A stretch of 64,000 nt of DNA from Streptomyces canus (GTDB taxonomy: Bacteria > Actinomycetota > Actinomycetes > Streptomycetales > Streptomycetaceae), in the NCBI RefSeq assembly GCF_030815415.1, contig NZ_JAUSWW010000001.1, positions 2,356,001-2,420,000 on the forward strand, given 5' to 3'. The position numbers and the translations under genes were made by a program. Under the pieces are notes generated by a model, which worked only from the letters and a program-made list of their open reading frames with translations, ran no database searches and was not told the DNA's origin. Positions 1 to 11,048 of this stretch are shown piece after piece. Each line of letters opens with the position of its first letter. Positions within the stretch are counted from its first letter, which is position 1.

Positions 1-1666
<1,666 letters not shown>

Positions 1667-3484
1667 CTACGGCGCCGGGTGCACCACCTGCGCCGAGCCG
1701 CCGCCTCGTCGTACCGTCTCGGCCGCCGCGAGCCACTTCCCGTCGGGCAGCCGCTGCACACCGGTCGCCGCACCGATCTCGGGGTTCAGCCTGAACGAGT
1801 GCCCGATGGCCTCCAGCCGGGACCTGAGGCTGCCGGGACTCGTGTCGTTGAAGAGCGCGGGCTCCAGCTCCGTCTGCGCGGCGTTCCGCTGGCTCGCCCG
1901 CGGCGCGGCGATCGCGTCGACGAGCGGTTCGCCCCGGTCCACGAACCGCGTCAGCGTCTGCAGCACGGTGGTGATGATGGTCGCCCCGCCGGGTGAACCG
2001 AGCGCCACGACCGGCTTGTCGTGCCGGTCGAGCACGATCGTCGGCGAGATCGAGGAGCGCGGCCGCTTGCCGGGACCCGGCAGATTCGGGTCGTGGACGG
2101 CCGGGTTGGCCGGGACGAAGGAGAAGTCCGTCAGCTCGTTGTTCAGAATGAACCCACGCCCCGGCACGGTGATCCCGCTGCCGCCGGTCTGTTCGATGGT
2201 CAGCGTGTAGGAGACGACGTTCCCCCACTTGTCGGCCACCGTCAGATGCGTGGTGTTCTCGCCTTCGTACGTCGTCGGCGCCGCCGTTCCCCCACTGGCG
2301 CAGGCCGCCGGACGGCGCGGGTCTCCCGGCGCGACCGGGCTCGTCAGCACCGCGTCGTCCTTGATGAGGCACGCGCGGGAGTCCGCGTACTTCTGCGACA
2401 GCAGTTCCTTCGTCGGTACGTCCTCGAAGGCCGGGTCGCCCACCCAGCGCCCCCGGTCCGCGAACGCGATGCGGCTGGCCTCGATGTACCGGTGCAGGTA
2501 CTGGACCTCGCTCGCCTTCGAGAGGTCGGTGTTCTCCAGGATGTTGAGGGCTTCACCGACGGTCGTGCCGCCGGAGGAGGAGGGCGCGATGGAGTAGACG
2601 CCGAGTCCGCGGTAGGAGGTCTTCGTGGGCGCCTGGAGCTTCGCGCGGTAGGCCGCGAGGTCCTTCTCCGACAGCTCGCCGGGGCGGGCGTTCCAGCCGG
2701 AGGCCGGGTCCACGGGCGGGTCATTCACGGTGTCGACGATCTCGTCCCCGAGGGCGCCGCGGTAGAGGGCGTCGACGCCCTTCCTGCCCAACTCCTCGTA
2801 GGTGCGGGCGAGATCGGGGTTCTTGAAGGTGGAGCCGACGACCGGGAGCTGTCCGCCGGGCAGGAACAGCTTCGTGGTGTCCGGGAAGTAGCGGAACCGG
2901 GTCTCGTTGGCGGCGGTCTGTGTGCGGAAGGTGTCGTCGACGGTGAACCCGTCGCGGGCGATCCGCTCGGCGGGCTTCAGGACCGTACCGAGTCTCTTGC
3001 TGCCCCACTTGCCGAGCGCCGTCGCCCAGGTGGCGGGGGTGCCCGGAGTTCCGACGCTCAGCCCGCTGCTGACGGCGTCCGCGAAGGCGATCGCCTTGCC
3101 GTTCTTGACGAACAGGTCGGAGCCGGCCGTCAGCGGCGCCGTCTCCCGGCCGTCGATGGTGTGCACCTTGCGGGACTTGGCGTCGTAGTAGACGAAGTAG
3201 CCGCCCCCTCCGATGCCGGAGGAGTAGGGCTCGGTGACGCCGAGCGCGGCGGCCGTGGCGACGGCGGCGTCGACCGCGTTGCCGCCCTTCCTGAGCACCT
3301 CGATGCCGGCCGAGGAGGCGTCGAGGTCGACGCTCGCGACGGCACCGCCGTAGCCGACGGCGACGGGCACCTTCTGCGGTGCCGGAGAGGCCGGGGAGCT
3401 CCCTGGCGGAGCTGTCGCCCCGACCGACACCACGGCGGCCGAAACCGCCAGGACGAGAAGCTTCCGCGCGACAGGGCGACGCAT
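1667..3484 (-). CDS. ggt: Gamma-glutamyltransferase / glutathione hydrolase, secreted
   Basis: This encodes a 605-aa gamma-glutamyltranspeptidase, an N-terminal nucleophile hydrolase that cleaves gamma-glutamyl bonds of glutathione-like peptides outside the cell. The family precursor is cut autocatalytically before a threonine. Here that Thr is in NTTHLTVADKWG, followed by the substrate loop GSGITVPGRGF and LNNELTDFS. The N-terminal half carries the family signature GGNAVDAAVA and SGIGGGG. The first 30 or so residues (MRRPVARKLLVLAVSAAVVS) form a Sec signal peptide. The ATG at 3484 was chosen because GGAGG lies 5 bases ahead, and because upstream codons would put charged and Cys-rich residues before the signal peptide. 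Length is normal for the family. Mycothiol is the main thiol in these bacteria, so the natural substrate may be something other than glutathione. Confidence 0.93.
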   Translation of the reverse strand: MRRPVARKLLVLAVSAAVVSVGATAPPGSSPASPAPQKVPVAVGYGGAVASVDLDASSAGIEVLRKGGNAVDAAVATAAALGVTEPYSSGIGGGGYFVYYDAKSRKVHTIDGRETAPLTAGSDLFVKNGKAIAFADAVSSGLSVGTPGTPATWATALGKWGSKRLGTVLKPAERIARDGFTVDDTFRTQTAANETRFRYFPDTTKLFLPGGQLPVVGSTFKNPDLARTYEELGRKGVDALYRGALGDEIVDTVNDPPVDPASGWNARPGELSEKDLAAYRAKLQAPTKTSYRGLGVYSIAPSSSGGTTVGEALNILENTDLSKASEVQYLHRYIEASRIAFADRGRWVGDPAFEDVPTKELLSQKYADSRACLIKDDAVLTSPVAPGDPRRPAACASGGTAAPTTYEGENTTHLTVADKWGNVVSYTLTIEQTGGSGITVPGRGFILNNELTDFSFVPANPAVHDPNLPGPGKRPRSSISPTIVLDRHDKPVVALGSPGGATIITTVLQTLTRFVDRGEPLVDAIAAPRASQRNAAQTELEPALFNDTSPGSLRSRLEAIGHSFRLNPEIGAATGVQRLPDGKWLAAAETVRRGGGSAQVVHPAP

Positions 3485-3628
3485 GCGTACCTCCAGGCCG
3501 GGACCGTCCGCGCAGCGTAACCACAACACCAGGGGCCCGACAGCCCCATTCAGGGCACCTGCCACGAGAACGCCACACTTCGAACACGGGTACGTACCAG
3601 CCATGTCGGCCCGCTACCATGCGCGCCC

Positions 3629-4387
3629 ATGAATGACGACGTGCGCAACATCGTCCTGGGCGTGGTCGCGGCCGGCATCAGCGCCGCCCTCGGCTGGGTG
3701 GCCCGCACCTATCTGTGGAAGCGCAAGCTCCGTAAGAAGCAGGCCTTCTTCGGGCTGCCGGACAACTCCGAGTCCGTCCTCGTCGTCAACCGCGACGCCG
3801 GCAGCACGGACCTCGCCGTGCACCGCTACGACGTCTTCGCCCTCCTGGAGCTCTCCGCGCTCATCAAGGACTGCGGCGCGCACGCCGAGGTGATCACCCA
3901 GGACACGGCCCGGCAGGGGTTCGGGGAACGCACGGAGTTCTGTGTCGGCGGCCCGGGATCCAACCGGCGCATGGCGGCCCATATGCACGCCATGCTGCCC
4001 GGGGTGCGGGTGAACACCGACCCGGAACCGGGCCCGGACCGGCTCGCCTTCCAGATCGGCAGCGAGCGCTACCGCATGGAGAAGGGCCTGTCCGAATACG
4101 TGCTGCTGGCCCGGCTCACCGCGGGGCAGCCCGGCCTGAACCGGCCCGTCTTCCTGTTCAGCGGCCAGACCGCGATCACCAACCAGGCCGCGACCCGCTA
4201 CCTGGCCCGCAACCACGAGCGGCTGTCCCGCAAGTACGGCAACAACACGTTCGTCCTGCTGCTGAAGGTGGTCAACTCCCAGGCGTATGGCCCGGACGTC
4301 GCCGAACTGATCGCGGACGTGACCCGGGCGGCACAGGCACCGCTGCCGGCGCCCACGGCTCCCCGCAACTCCCATCGCGCCTCCTGA
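3629..4387 (+). CDS. Membrane-anchored protein of unknown function
   Basis: This 252-aa protein has a single N-terminal membrane segment (VLGVVAAGISAALGWVA), then a basic stretch (KRKLRKK) that should place the rest in the cytoplasm. The soluble part has a pattern like a Rossmann-type sensor: VLVVNRD, then TEFCVGGPGSNRR, then FLFSGQTAIT near the C-terminus. I do not recognise a named family, and no catalytic site is evident. The C-terminal 20 residues are Pro/Ala-rich. A TACCAT hexamer at 3615-3620 ends 8 bases before the ATG, so the transcript may be leaderless. The gene stands alone, divergent from ggt. Coding status is well supported by third-position GC bias and the strong hydrophobic segment. 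Confidence 0.72.
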   Translation: MNDDVRNIVLGVVAAGISAALGWVARTYLWKRKLRKKQAFFGLPDNSESVLVVNRDAGSTDLAVHRYDVFALLELSALIKDCGAHAEVITQDTARQGFGERTEFCVGGPGSNRRMAAHMHAMLPGVRVNTDPEPGPDRLAFQIGSERYRMEKGLSEYVLLARLTAGQPGLNRPVFLFSGQTAITNQAATRYLARNHERLSRKYGNNTFVLLLKVVNSQAYGPDVAELIADVTRAAQAPLPAPTAPRNSHRAS

Positions 4388-4409
4388 ATTCATTCACATG
4401 ACACCAATC

Positions 4410-4449
4410 GTTACTGCCGCGTAACTTACCGACGGGTTACCTACGGTAA
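4410..4449. promoter_or_regulatory. Cluster of GTTAC/GTAAC inverted repeats upstream of the secreted hydrolase
   Basis: GTTAC (4410-4414) and GTAAC (4421-4425) form an inverted repeat with a 6-base centre. TTACC-TAC-GGTAA (4437-4449) forms a second perfect one. Related TTACCG units lie between them and just downstream. They are 55-95 bases before the GTG start at 4504. This spacing and symmetry suit a TetR-type repressor pair. That is inference; no regulator gene is adjacent. Confidence 0.45.
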
Positions 4450-4503
4450 GAACCCGCGGTTACCGTCGGGTCACTTTGCATTGACACGAGTGAGGAGTGA
4501 CCC

Positions 4504-6072
4504 GTGGGACACCATCGCAAGGCCCTGCGCACCACCGCCGTGGGCGCCGTCTCCGCGACCCTGATCGCCGGTGGGGTCCTCGGCACGGCCCCCGCCGCAC
4601 AGGCCGCGACGAACGACGTCCGGTTCGTCGACATCGCCGGCGAGGGCGGCACCGTCCTCAAGGCGAACGTCATCACCCCGGCCGGCGCCGACGGCAGCCG
4701 CACCTATCCGCTGCTCGTGCTGCCCACGAGCTGGGGCCTGCCCCAGGTCGAGTACGTCGCACAGGCCCAGAAACTCGCGAACTCCGGCTATGTGGTGCTC
4801 AGTTACAACGTGCGCGGCTTCTGGCAGTCCGGCGGGGAGATAGAAGTGGCGGGCCCGCCCGACATAGCCGACGCCCGCAAGGTCATCGACTGGGCCCTCG
4901 CCCACACCCCGGCCGACGCCCGGAACGTCGGGATGGCGGGCGTCTCCTACGGAGCCGGCATCAGCCTGCTCACCGCCGCACAGGACAAGCGCGTCAAGGC
5001 GGTCGCCGCCCTCAGCGGCTGGGCCGACCTGATCGACTCGATCTACTCGGGGCGCACCCAGCACGTCCAGGCCGCGGCCCTCCTCGACGGCGCGAGCCTG
5101 GTCACCGGGCGCCAGAGCGCCGAACTCCGGGAGATCTTCGACAATCTCTACGCCTCCGACCTGTCCAGGGAACAGGACATGGTCAATTGGGGGAAGAAAC
5201 GTTCGGCCGCTACATATGTGGATCAGCTGAACAAGAACGGCGCGGCGGTCATGATGGCCAACGCCTGGGGCGACACGGTCTTTTCGCCCAACCAGTACGC
5301 CGACTTCTACGAGAAGCTCACCGGTCCCAAGAGACTGGAGTTCCGCCCCGGCGACCACGCGATCCCCGAGCTCACCGGTCTGCTGGGGCTGCCCAACGAC
5401 GTGTGGACCGACACCGAGCGCTGGTTCGACCACTACCTCAAGGGCGAGGCCAACGGCATCGACAAGGAGCTGCCGGTCCGGCTCAAGTCCCGCTCCACGG
5501 GCGGCTACGAGGGCTACCCGGACTGGAAGTCGGTCGGCGCGACCCGCAAGAAGCTCGCCCTGTCCGGCACCACCACGATCCACACCAACGTCGACTCGGG
5601 CGCGAACGGGGGGATCGTCCTCCTGTCCAGCATCCTCGACCAGATCGCCAAGCTGCCCCCGGTCGCCTCGATCCCCCTGCTCCCCCGCGCCTGGGCGGCC
5701 GTATGGCAGTCGGAGAAGTACGCGACGGCCCAACAGGTGCGCGGCACCGCCGAGTTGCACACCACGGTCACCCCCACCAAGGAGAGCGGCACCCTCGTCG
5801 CCTATCTGTACGACGTGGGGCCGCTCGGCCTCGGCAAGCTGGTCAGCAACGCGCCGTACACCTTCCACGGGCAGACGCCCGGCAAGCCGTTCGGCGTCGA
5901 CCTGGAGCTGTACTCCACGGCCTACGACGTCCCGGCAGGGCACCGTCTCGCCCTGGTCGTCGACACGGTCGACCCGCTCTACATCGAGCACAACCCGTCC
6001 GGCGCGCGGCTGACCTTCTCCTCGCCGTCGAACGACCCGTCGTACGTGTCGATTCCGCTGCGCGAGCAGTGA
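4504..6072 (+). CDS. Secreted CocE/X-Pro dipeptidyl-peptidase S15-type alpha/beta hydrolase
   Basis: The 522-aa protein starts with a clear signal peptide (GAVSATLIAGGVLGTAPAAQA, cleavage after about residue 35). An alpha/beta-hydrolase domain of the S15 family follows. The nucleophile elbow is GVSYGAG with Ser148. An Asp is expected near ANAWGDTVFSPNQ, and GDHAIPE probably supplies the His. A C-terminal beta-sandwich (from about residue 400, with VDTVDPLYIEHN) is typical of CocE and X-Pro dipeptidyl-peptidases. The oxyanion tyrosine pattern SYNVRGFWQSGG is also in place. It should act outside the cell on an ester, amide or peptide; the substrate is unknown. The GTG at 4504 has GAGGAG 7-8 bases upstream. 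Inverted GTTAC repeats upstream suggest repressor control. Confidence 0.88.
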   Translation: MGHHRKALRTTAVGAVSATLIAGGVLGTAPAAQAATNDVRFVDIAGEGGTVLKANVITPAGADGSRTYPLLVLPTSWGLPQVEYVAQAQKLANSGYVVLSYNVRGFWQSGGEIEVAGPPDIADARKVIDWALAHTPADARNVGMAGVSYGAGISLLTAAQDKRVKAVAALSGWADLIDSIYSGRTQHVQAAALLDGASLVTGRQSAELREIFDNLYASDLSREQDMVNWGKKRSAATYVDQLNKNGAAVMMANAWGDTVFSPNQYADFYEKLTGPKRLEFRPGDHAIPELTGLLGLPNDVWTDTERWFDHYLKGEANGIDKELPVRLKSRSTGGYEGYPDWKSVGATRKKLALSGTTTIHTNVDSGANGGIVLLSSILDQIAKLPPVASIPLLPRAWAAVWQSEKYATAQQVRGTAELHTTVTPTKESGTLVAYLYDVGPLGLGKLVSNAPYTFHGQTPGKPFGVDLELYSTAYDVPAGHRLALVVDTVDPLYIEHNPSGARLTFSSPSNDPSYVSIPLREQ

Positions 6073-6119
6073 TCTCCGGCCGGCGCCGGTCGGGTATGGC
6101 CCTGTGAGCTGCCACCCCC

Positions 6120-6287
6120 CTACGGTCTCGGGGCCGTGGGGGGATCCCCACCCGGCAGCGGCGTCCCCGGCGGGATCACCGTCACCACGGGGATGAACGG
6201 CACAGCGTAGTAGAGGTCCGACGCGAGGAGGTCGCCGGCATGGGGGCCGACCATCGGGTCCTTGCACACACGTGTGGTGCGGAACAT
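6120..6287 (-). CDS. Possible small protein downstream of the ABC ATPase (55 aa)
   Basis: An open frame of 55 codons starts with ATG at 6287 and ends in TAG at 6120. It begins MFRTTRVCKDPMVGPHAG and continues through a hydrophobic stretch (YYAVPFIPVVTVI) to a Pro/Gly-rich tail. A GGGAG sequence lies 8 bases before the ATG, and the ATG is about 20 bases downstream of the ABC ATPase stop. Roughly nine in ten third positions are G or C, as in real genes here. Function is unknown. A convergent hydrolase gene ends 47 bases away. It could be chance in such GC-rich DNA, but Shine-Dalgarno, spacing and codon bias agree. Confidence 0.45.
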   Translation of the reverse strand: MFRTTRVCKDPMVGPHAGDLLASDLYYAVPFIPVVTVIPPGTPLPGGDPPTAPRP

Positions 6288-6306
6288 GGGTCGCACTCCC
6301 GCCGGG

Positions 6307-7050
<744 letters not shown>

Positions 7051-7097
7051 GCCCAGCCCTACCCACTCTCAGCTGTGTCGCGATTGCCGCAAACTAT

Positions 7098-7158
7098 CCA
7101 GACAAGACTGGAGTTAATACACGACACGCACTTTTCGGGCATTAGCCGTATTTACTCC
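7098..7158. promoter_or_regulatory. Promoter/operator region of the GluA-like gene with an 11-bp inverted repeat
   Basis: GGAGTTAATAC (7110-7120) and GTATTTACTCC (7148-7158) are inverted copies with one mismatch, 27 bases apart. CCAGACAAGACTGG (7098-7111) adjoins the first arm. The segment is AT-rich compared with its surroundings and lies 48-108 bases upstream of the ATPase start at 7050. It probably holds the promoter and a regulator site; which protein binds is unknown. Confidence 0.5.
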
Positions 7159-7175
7159 TTGCTTATACGCCTGCT

Positions 7176-7583
7176 CTAGGCCTCCGCCACCTCGGCGTAC
7201 AACTGGGAGAGTTCGGGCACCCCACTCGCCGCCCACTCATGGCCGTCGGCGACGACATCGAACTCCCGGCCGGAGGCGAGCCGGATCACCGGCTGCCCGT
7301 CGGAGCGGATCCCCCAGCTCGCCCCCTCCACGGTCCGTACGATCACCGTCCCGAGATACAGCCCGGCGTCGTTGCCGAGCCACTCCAGGACCTCCGCGTC
7401 GTCCCGCCACCGCGGCACCAACTGGTCGAGCGCCTCCAACGAGGCGACGGTGTCGTCGAGTTGGACACCGCTGCGGTACGCCTGGTGGCGCAGCAGCTCA
7501 CATTCGGAGAGGAGCTCGGCGATGCCCTCGGCGTCGTGCACCTCGGGTTCCTTGCGCCGGTTGCCCAGAAAAGGGATCTTCAT
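7176..7583 (-). CDS. Small conserved Streptomyces protein (resembles DUF6278)
   Basis: This 135-aa soluble protein begins MKIPFLGNRRKEPEVHDAEG. It has an acidic helical first half (ELLSECELLRHQAYRSGVQL) and a second half with alternating strands (YLGTVIVRTVEGASWGI, PVIRLASGREFDVV). From memory it matches a streptomycete family listed as DUF6278; no function is known. No signal peptide, membrane segment or catalytic motif is visible. The stop is 125 bases from the start of the downstream ABC ATPase on the same strand, with a promoter-like region between, so the two are probably separate units. Confidence 0.75.
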   Translation of the reverse strand: MKIPFLGNRRKEPEVHDAEGIAELLSECELLRHQAYRSGVQLDDTVASLEALDQLVPRWRDDAEVLEWLGNDAGLYLGTVIVRTVEGASWGIRSDGQPVIRLASGREFDVVADGHEWAASGVPELSQLYAEVAEA

Positions 7584-7756
7584 ATGCCCAGCGTGTCATT
7601 GCCACACGCCCCAGCACCACAGGCGCGCGCCGGCAGTCGATTCGGGGCGACTTCACGCCGAGTTCACGCATGACTCGTTGACGCGCCACCGGTGCCTCCT
7701 TAACTTCACGGAGCGTCTTTCGTCTCGTCCTGACCGGTGCTGAACGGGGGAACCAG

Positions 7757-9529
7757 GTGCGCCGAGGTGTACGGATGTCCGCGCTCGCCCTCGCCCTGTG
7801 CGCGGTCCTGGTGCCGGCCGGTCCGGTGCAGGCGAGTGCCCCGCGGCGAGCGGAGAGAGCCGAACCGCTGCCGCTGGAGCTGCTCTTCGACAACACGGCG
7901 GTCAGCGACGACGCCCGGCCCGGCGCGGCCGACTTCGACGGGTCGGGCGCCTCCCTGTCGGCCCAGGACCTCACGGCGGCGGGCTGGACACCCGGCCGGA
8001 CGCCGACCGTGCAGGGGGCGCGGCTGTCCTGGCCGCGCCGGGAGGCGGGGGCGCCGGACAACGTACGGGCCGCCGGGCAGTCGGTGCGCGTCGGCGGCCG
8101 GGGCGACGCGCTCGCCTTCCTGGTGGCGGGCACGGGCGGCACCGACGTGACGGGTACGGGCAGGGTGTCGTACGCGAACGGCGGCAGCTCCTCCTACCGG
8201 CTCACCGCCCCCGACTGGCGCACCGGCCCGCTCGCCACGAAGGCGGTGGCGCTGCCGCACGTGAACACGCCCGGCGGTCAACTCGCCGAGAAGGCACGGC
8301 TGTACGTCGTGACCGTCCCGCTCACGCGCGGGCGCCCGGTCGCCTCGGTACGGCTGCCCGACTCGCCTCACCTGCATGTGTTCGCGGTGTCGGTGCGGGC
8401 CACCAGTGCGGGCTGGAGCGGGAGTTGGGCGGCCGCGACCGCCGGGTATCCGGCCATGGGGCCGTGGAGCGAGCGGACGCTGCGGCTGGTGGTGCACTCC
8501 TCGGTGGGCGGGCCGCGGGTGCGGCTGCGGTTCGACAACACCTTCGCGGCGGCCCCCGTGCGGATCGGGAGCGCGACGGTGGCGGTCCAGGAGGCCGGTG
8601 CGGCGGCGCGGGACGTGCCGGTGCCGGTCGCCTTCCGGGGTGCGGCGGGTGCCGAGGTGCCCGCGGGGGCGCAGGTGTTCAGCGATCCACTCGGCTTCGA
8701 GGTGCCCGCGGACGCGAATCTGCTGGTGAGCTTCCATCTGCCGGGGACGGTGACGGCGGCGCCCGTGCACCGGCTCGCGCAGCAGCGGTCGTACGTCAGC
8801 GAGGCGGGCGACCACACGGCCGACGGCTCGGGGACGGCGTACACCACCGTCCTGACGAGCTGGCCGCTGCTGGCCGGGGTGGACGTGGGCGGCGGGCCGG
8901 GGTCCGTGGTGCTGCTCGGCGACTCGATCACGGACGGGGACAAGTCGACGGTCGACGCCAACCGGCGCTGGCCCGATGTGCTGGCCACACGACTGCTGGC
9001 GCAGGACGTGGTCCCGCACTACGGGGTGCTCAACCAGGGGATCTCCGCGAACCGTGTGGTCACCGACCGCTATCCCGGTGACGGGGTCTCCACGGACACC
9101 GGCGGGGTGAGCGCCCTGCACCGGTTCGACCGGGATGTCCTCGCGCAGACGTCGGTCCGTACGGCCGTCGTCTTCCAGGGCGTCAACGACCTGCGGTGGG
9201 GCGCCACGGCGGACGTGGTGATCGCGGGCCTGCGAGCGATCGCCGACCGGGGCCGGGCGCGCGGGCTGCGGATGCTGGCCGCGACGATCCTGCCCTGCGA
9301 GGGCGAGGCACGCTGCACAGCCGCCGTGGACGGCGAGCGGGTCGCGGTGAACGCCTGGATCCGGAACGCCGGTGTGTTCGACGGCGTCCTCGACTTCGAC
9401 GGCGTGGTGCGCGACCCGGACCACCCGGCACGAATGCTGCCCTCGTACGACAGCGGCGACCATCTGCACCCGGGAGACACGGGTCTCGCGGCGCTCGCCG
9501 GGTCCGTGGACCTCGGTCTGCTGCGGTGA
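7757..9529 (+). CDS. Secreted SGNH/GDSL-type esterase with N-terminal beta-sandwich domain
   Basis: The 590-aa protein has a signal peptide (MSALALALCAVLVPAGPVQA), then a long beta-rich region of about 340 residues, including LRFDNTFAAAPVRIGSATVAV, and a C-terminal SGNH hydrolase domain. The catalytic serine is Ser390 in GDSIT. The block III Asn is in VFQGVND, and the Asp/His pair is in DHLHPGDTG. Such enzymes deacylate sugars, lipids or plant polymers outside the cell. The N-terminal half probably binds substrate or supports the catalytic domain. GTG at 7757 is preceded by a GGGGGAA site. The stop is adjacent to the stop of convergent xth. The substrate cannot be read from the sequence. Confidence 0.9.
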   Translation: MRRGVRMSALALALCAVLVPAGPVQASAPRRAERAEPLPLELLFDNTAVSDDARPGAADFDGSGASLSAQDLTAAGWTPGRTPTVQGARLSWPRREAGAPDNVRAAGQSVRVGGRGDALAFLVAGTGGTDVTGTGRVSYANGGSSSYRLTAPDWRTGPLATKAVALPHVNTPGGQLAEKARLYVVTVPLTRGRPVASVRLPDSPHLHVFAVSVRATSAGWSGSWAAATAGYPAMGPWSERTLRLVVHSSVGGPRVRLRFDNTFAAAPVRIGSATVAVQEAGAAARDVPVPVAFRGAAGAEVPAGAQVFSDPLGFEVPADANLLVSFHLPGTVTAAPVHRLAQQRSYVSEAGDHTADGSGTAYTTVLTSWPLLAGVDVGGGPGSVVLLGDSITDGDKSTVDANRRWPDVLATRLLAQDVVPHYGVLNQGISANRVVTDRYPGDGVSTDTGGVSALHRFDRDVLAQTSVRTAVVFQGVNDLRWGATADVVIAGLRAIADRGRARGLRMLAATILPCEGEARCTAAVDGERVAVNAWIRNAGVFDGVLDFDGVVRDPDHPARMLPSYDSGDHLHPGDTGLAALAGSVDLGLLR

Positions 9530-10309
9530 CTAGACGTCGAGATCCACGACCACCGGCGCATGGTCCGAGGCGCCCTTGCCCTTGCGCTCCTCGCGGTCCA
9601 CGTAGGCGTCGCTGACGGCCTTCGCGAACGGCTCGTTGCCGTAGACGAGGTCGATGCGCATGCCGCGGTTCTTGGGGAAGCCGAGCTGGCGGTAGTCCCA
9701 GTACGTGAAGGGGTGGTCGTACTTGAGGGGGCGCGGGACCACGTCGGACAGGCCCGCCTCGCGCAGGGAGGCGAGGGCGGCGCGCTCGGCCGGGGTGACG
9801 TGGGTGAGGCCCTCGAAGGCGGCCACGTCGAAGACGTCGTCGTCGGTCGGCGCCACGTTGTAGTCGCCCAGGACCGCGAAGGGGCGGCTGCCCGCCGCGT
9901 CGCCCGCGACGGCCGCCTTGAGGGCCTCGAACCACTGGAGCTTGTAGGCGTAGTGCGGGTGGTCCACCTCGCGGCCGTTCGGCACGTAGACCGACCAGAC
10001 GCGGACCGGGCCGCAGGTCGCGGAGATGGCGCGGGGCTCGGGGGCACCGTCGTAGCCGGGGTCGCCGGGCAGGCCCTTGACGACGTCCTCCAGGCCGACA
10101 CGGGAGATCACCGCCACCCCGTTCCACCGGCCCGTGGCGTTGACCGCCGCCTCGTAGCCCGCCTCGCGCAGCTGGTCGAACGGGAACTGCTCCTCGGCCA
10201 GCTTGGCCTCCTGGAGGCAGAGCACGTCGGTGCCGCTGCTCTCCAGCCAGGCCAGGAGCCTCGGCAGGCGGGCGGTGATCGAGTTGACGTTCCAGGTCGC
10301 GATGCGCAT
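9530..10309 (-). CDS. xth: Exodeoxyribonuclease III
   Basis: The 259-aa protein is an exonuclease III/AP endonuclease of the endonuclease-exonuclease-phosphatase fold. It cuts at abasic sites and removes 3' blocks in base excision repair. Motifs are complete: MRIATWNVNSI, LQEAKL (metal-binding Glu), VLGDYNVAPTDDD, KNRGMRIDLVY and the C-terminal SDHAPVVVDLD with the catalytic His. Ten extra codons upstream of the chosen ATG at 10309 do not match the family start, so MRIATWN was taken as residue 1. The Shine-Dalgarno is weak. The gene is convergent with the SGNH esterase and lies 30 bases after the MBL-fold gene on the same strand, so those two may be cotranscribed. Confidence 0.93.
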   Translation of the reverse strand: MRIATWNVNSITARLPRLLAWLESSGTDVLCLQEAKLAEEQFPFDQLREAGYEAAVNATGRWNGVAVISRVGLEDVVKGLPGDPGYDGAPEPRAISATCGPVRVWSVYVPNGREVDHPHYAYKLQWFEALKAAVAGDAAGSRPFAVLGDYNVAPTDDDVFDVAAFEGLTHVTPAERAALASLREAGLSDVVPRPLKYDHPFTYWDYRQLGFPKNRGMRIDLVYGNEPFAKAVSDAYVDREERKGKGASDHAPVVVDLDV

Positions 10310-10339
10310 GCCGGACAACCTACCGGGCGCCACTGACAC

Positions 10340-10984
10340 TCACAGCGACGTGCTCTCCCCGGGCGCCAGCCGCAGATGCTCCGAGCCGCCGAGGGCACCG
10401 ATCTGGTTGTCGTAGATGGGGCGGGCGAGGTCGGTGAGCAGGGCGTCGTGGATGTCGTACGCCCGCTGCGGCTTGACCTCGCGGACGTAGTCGATCACCT
10501 CGGAGATCTTGCTCCAGGGGGCCATGACCGGGAGCATCAGCGTCTCTACGGTGTGGCCGGGGACGGTCAGGGCGTCGCCGGGGTGGAACACGCGGCCGCC
10601 GTCGACGAGGTAGCCGACGTTGGTGATGCGCGGGATGTCCGGGTGGATGACGGCGTGGAGCTCGCCGTGGACCTGGACGTCGAAGCCGGCCGCCGTGAAG
10701 GTGTCGCCGTGGCCGACGGTGTGCACCCGGCCCGGGAAGGCACTGGAGATCTTCTCCGCGACGGACTTCAGGGTCCAGATCTCGGCGGCCGGGTTCGCCT
10801 CCAGGGCCGCGCGCAGCCGCTCCTCGTCGAAGTGGTCGGGGTGCTCGTGCGTGACGAGGATCACGTCCGCGCCGACCGCGGCGTCCGCCTCACTGAACCC
10901 GCCGGGGTCGAGGACGAGCGTGCGTCCGTCCTTCTCGAGGCGGACACAGGCGTGCGACATCTTCGTGAGCTTCATGGCTTCCAT
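10340..10984 (-). CDS. Metallo-beta-lactamase fold hydrolase (UlaG-like)
   Basis: The 214-aa protein carries the MBL metal motif VTHEHPDHFD. Other metal ligands are expected in HAVIHPDIPR and FHPGDAL, and the C-terminal end is IYDIH-like (AYDIHDALL). The overall layout is that of the UlaG/YtkL group of cytoplasmic hydrolases. The substrate is unknown. Start choice is uncertain. ATG at 10984 has GGAGG 4 bases upstream. ATG at 10975 (MKLTKMSHACVRL) matches related proteins better but lies 13 bases from that site. The gene is probably the first of a unit with xth. Confidence 0.85.
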   Translation of the reverse strand: MEAMKLTKMSHACVRLEKDGRTLVLDPGGFSEADAAVGADVILVTHEHPDHFDEERLRAALEANPAAEIWTLKSVAEKISSAFPGRVHTVGHGDTFTAAGFDVQVHGELHAVIHPDIPRITNVGYLVDGGRVFHPGDALTVPGHTVETLMLPVMAPWSKISEVIDYVREVKPQRAYDIHDALLTDLARPIYDNQIGALGGSEHLRLAPGESTSL

Positions 10985-11048
10985 CCTGCCTCCTGGAAGG
11001 GGCGCCGGGGCGGCTCAGCCTGGTGGTTCCGCTGCCCGGCTGGGGCAG

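Noticed and set aside
4471..6267. 598-codon open frame on the minus strand under the CocE-like gene
   Set aside because: It is a shadow frame produced by GC-rich codon bias. The plus-strand protein has a signal peptide and a full hydrolase domain, while the minus frame has low-complexity Gly/Arg-rich sequence.
7098..7111. DasR-type operator before the GluA-like gene
   Set aside because: Only CCAG and CTGG ends match; the inner bases differ from the known dre pattern.
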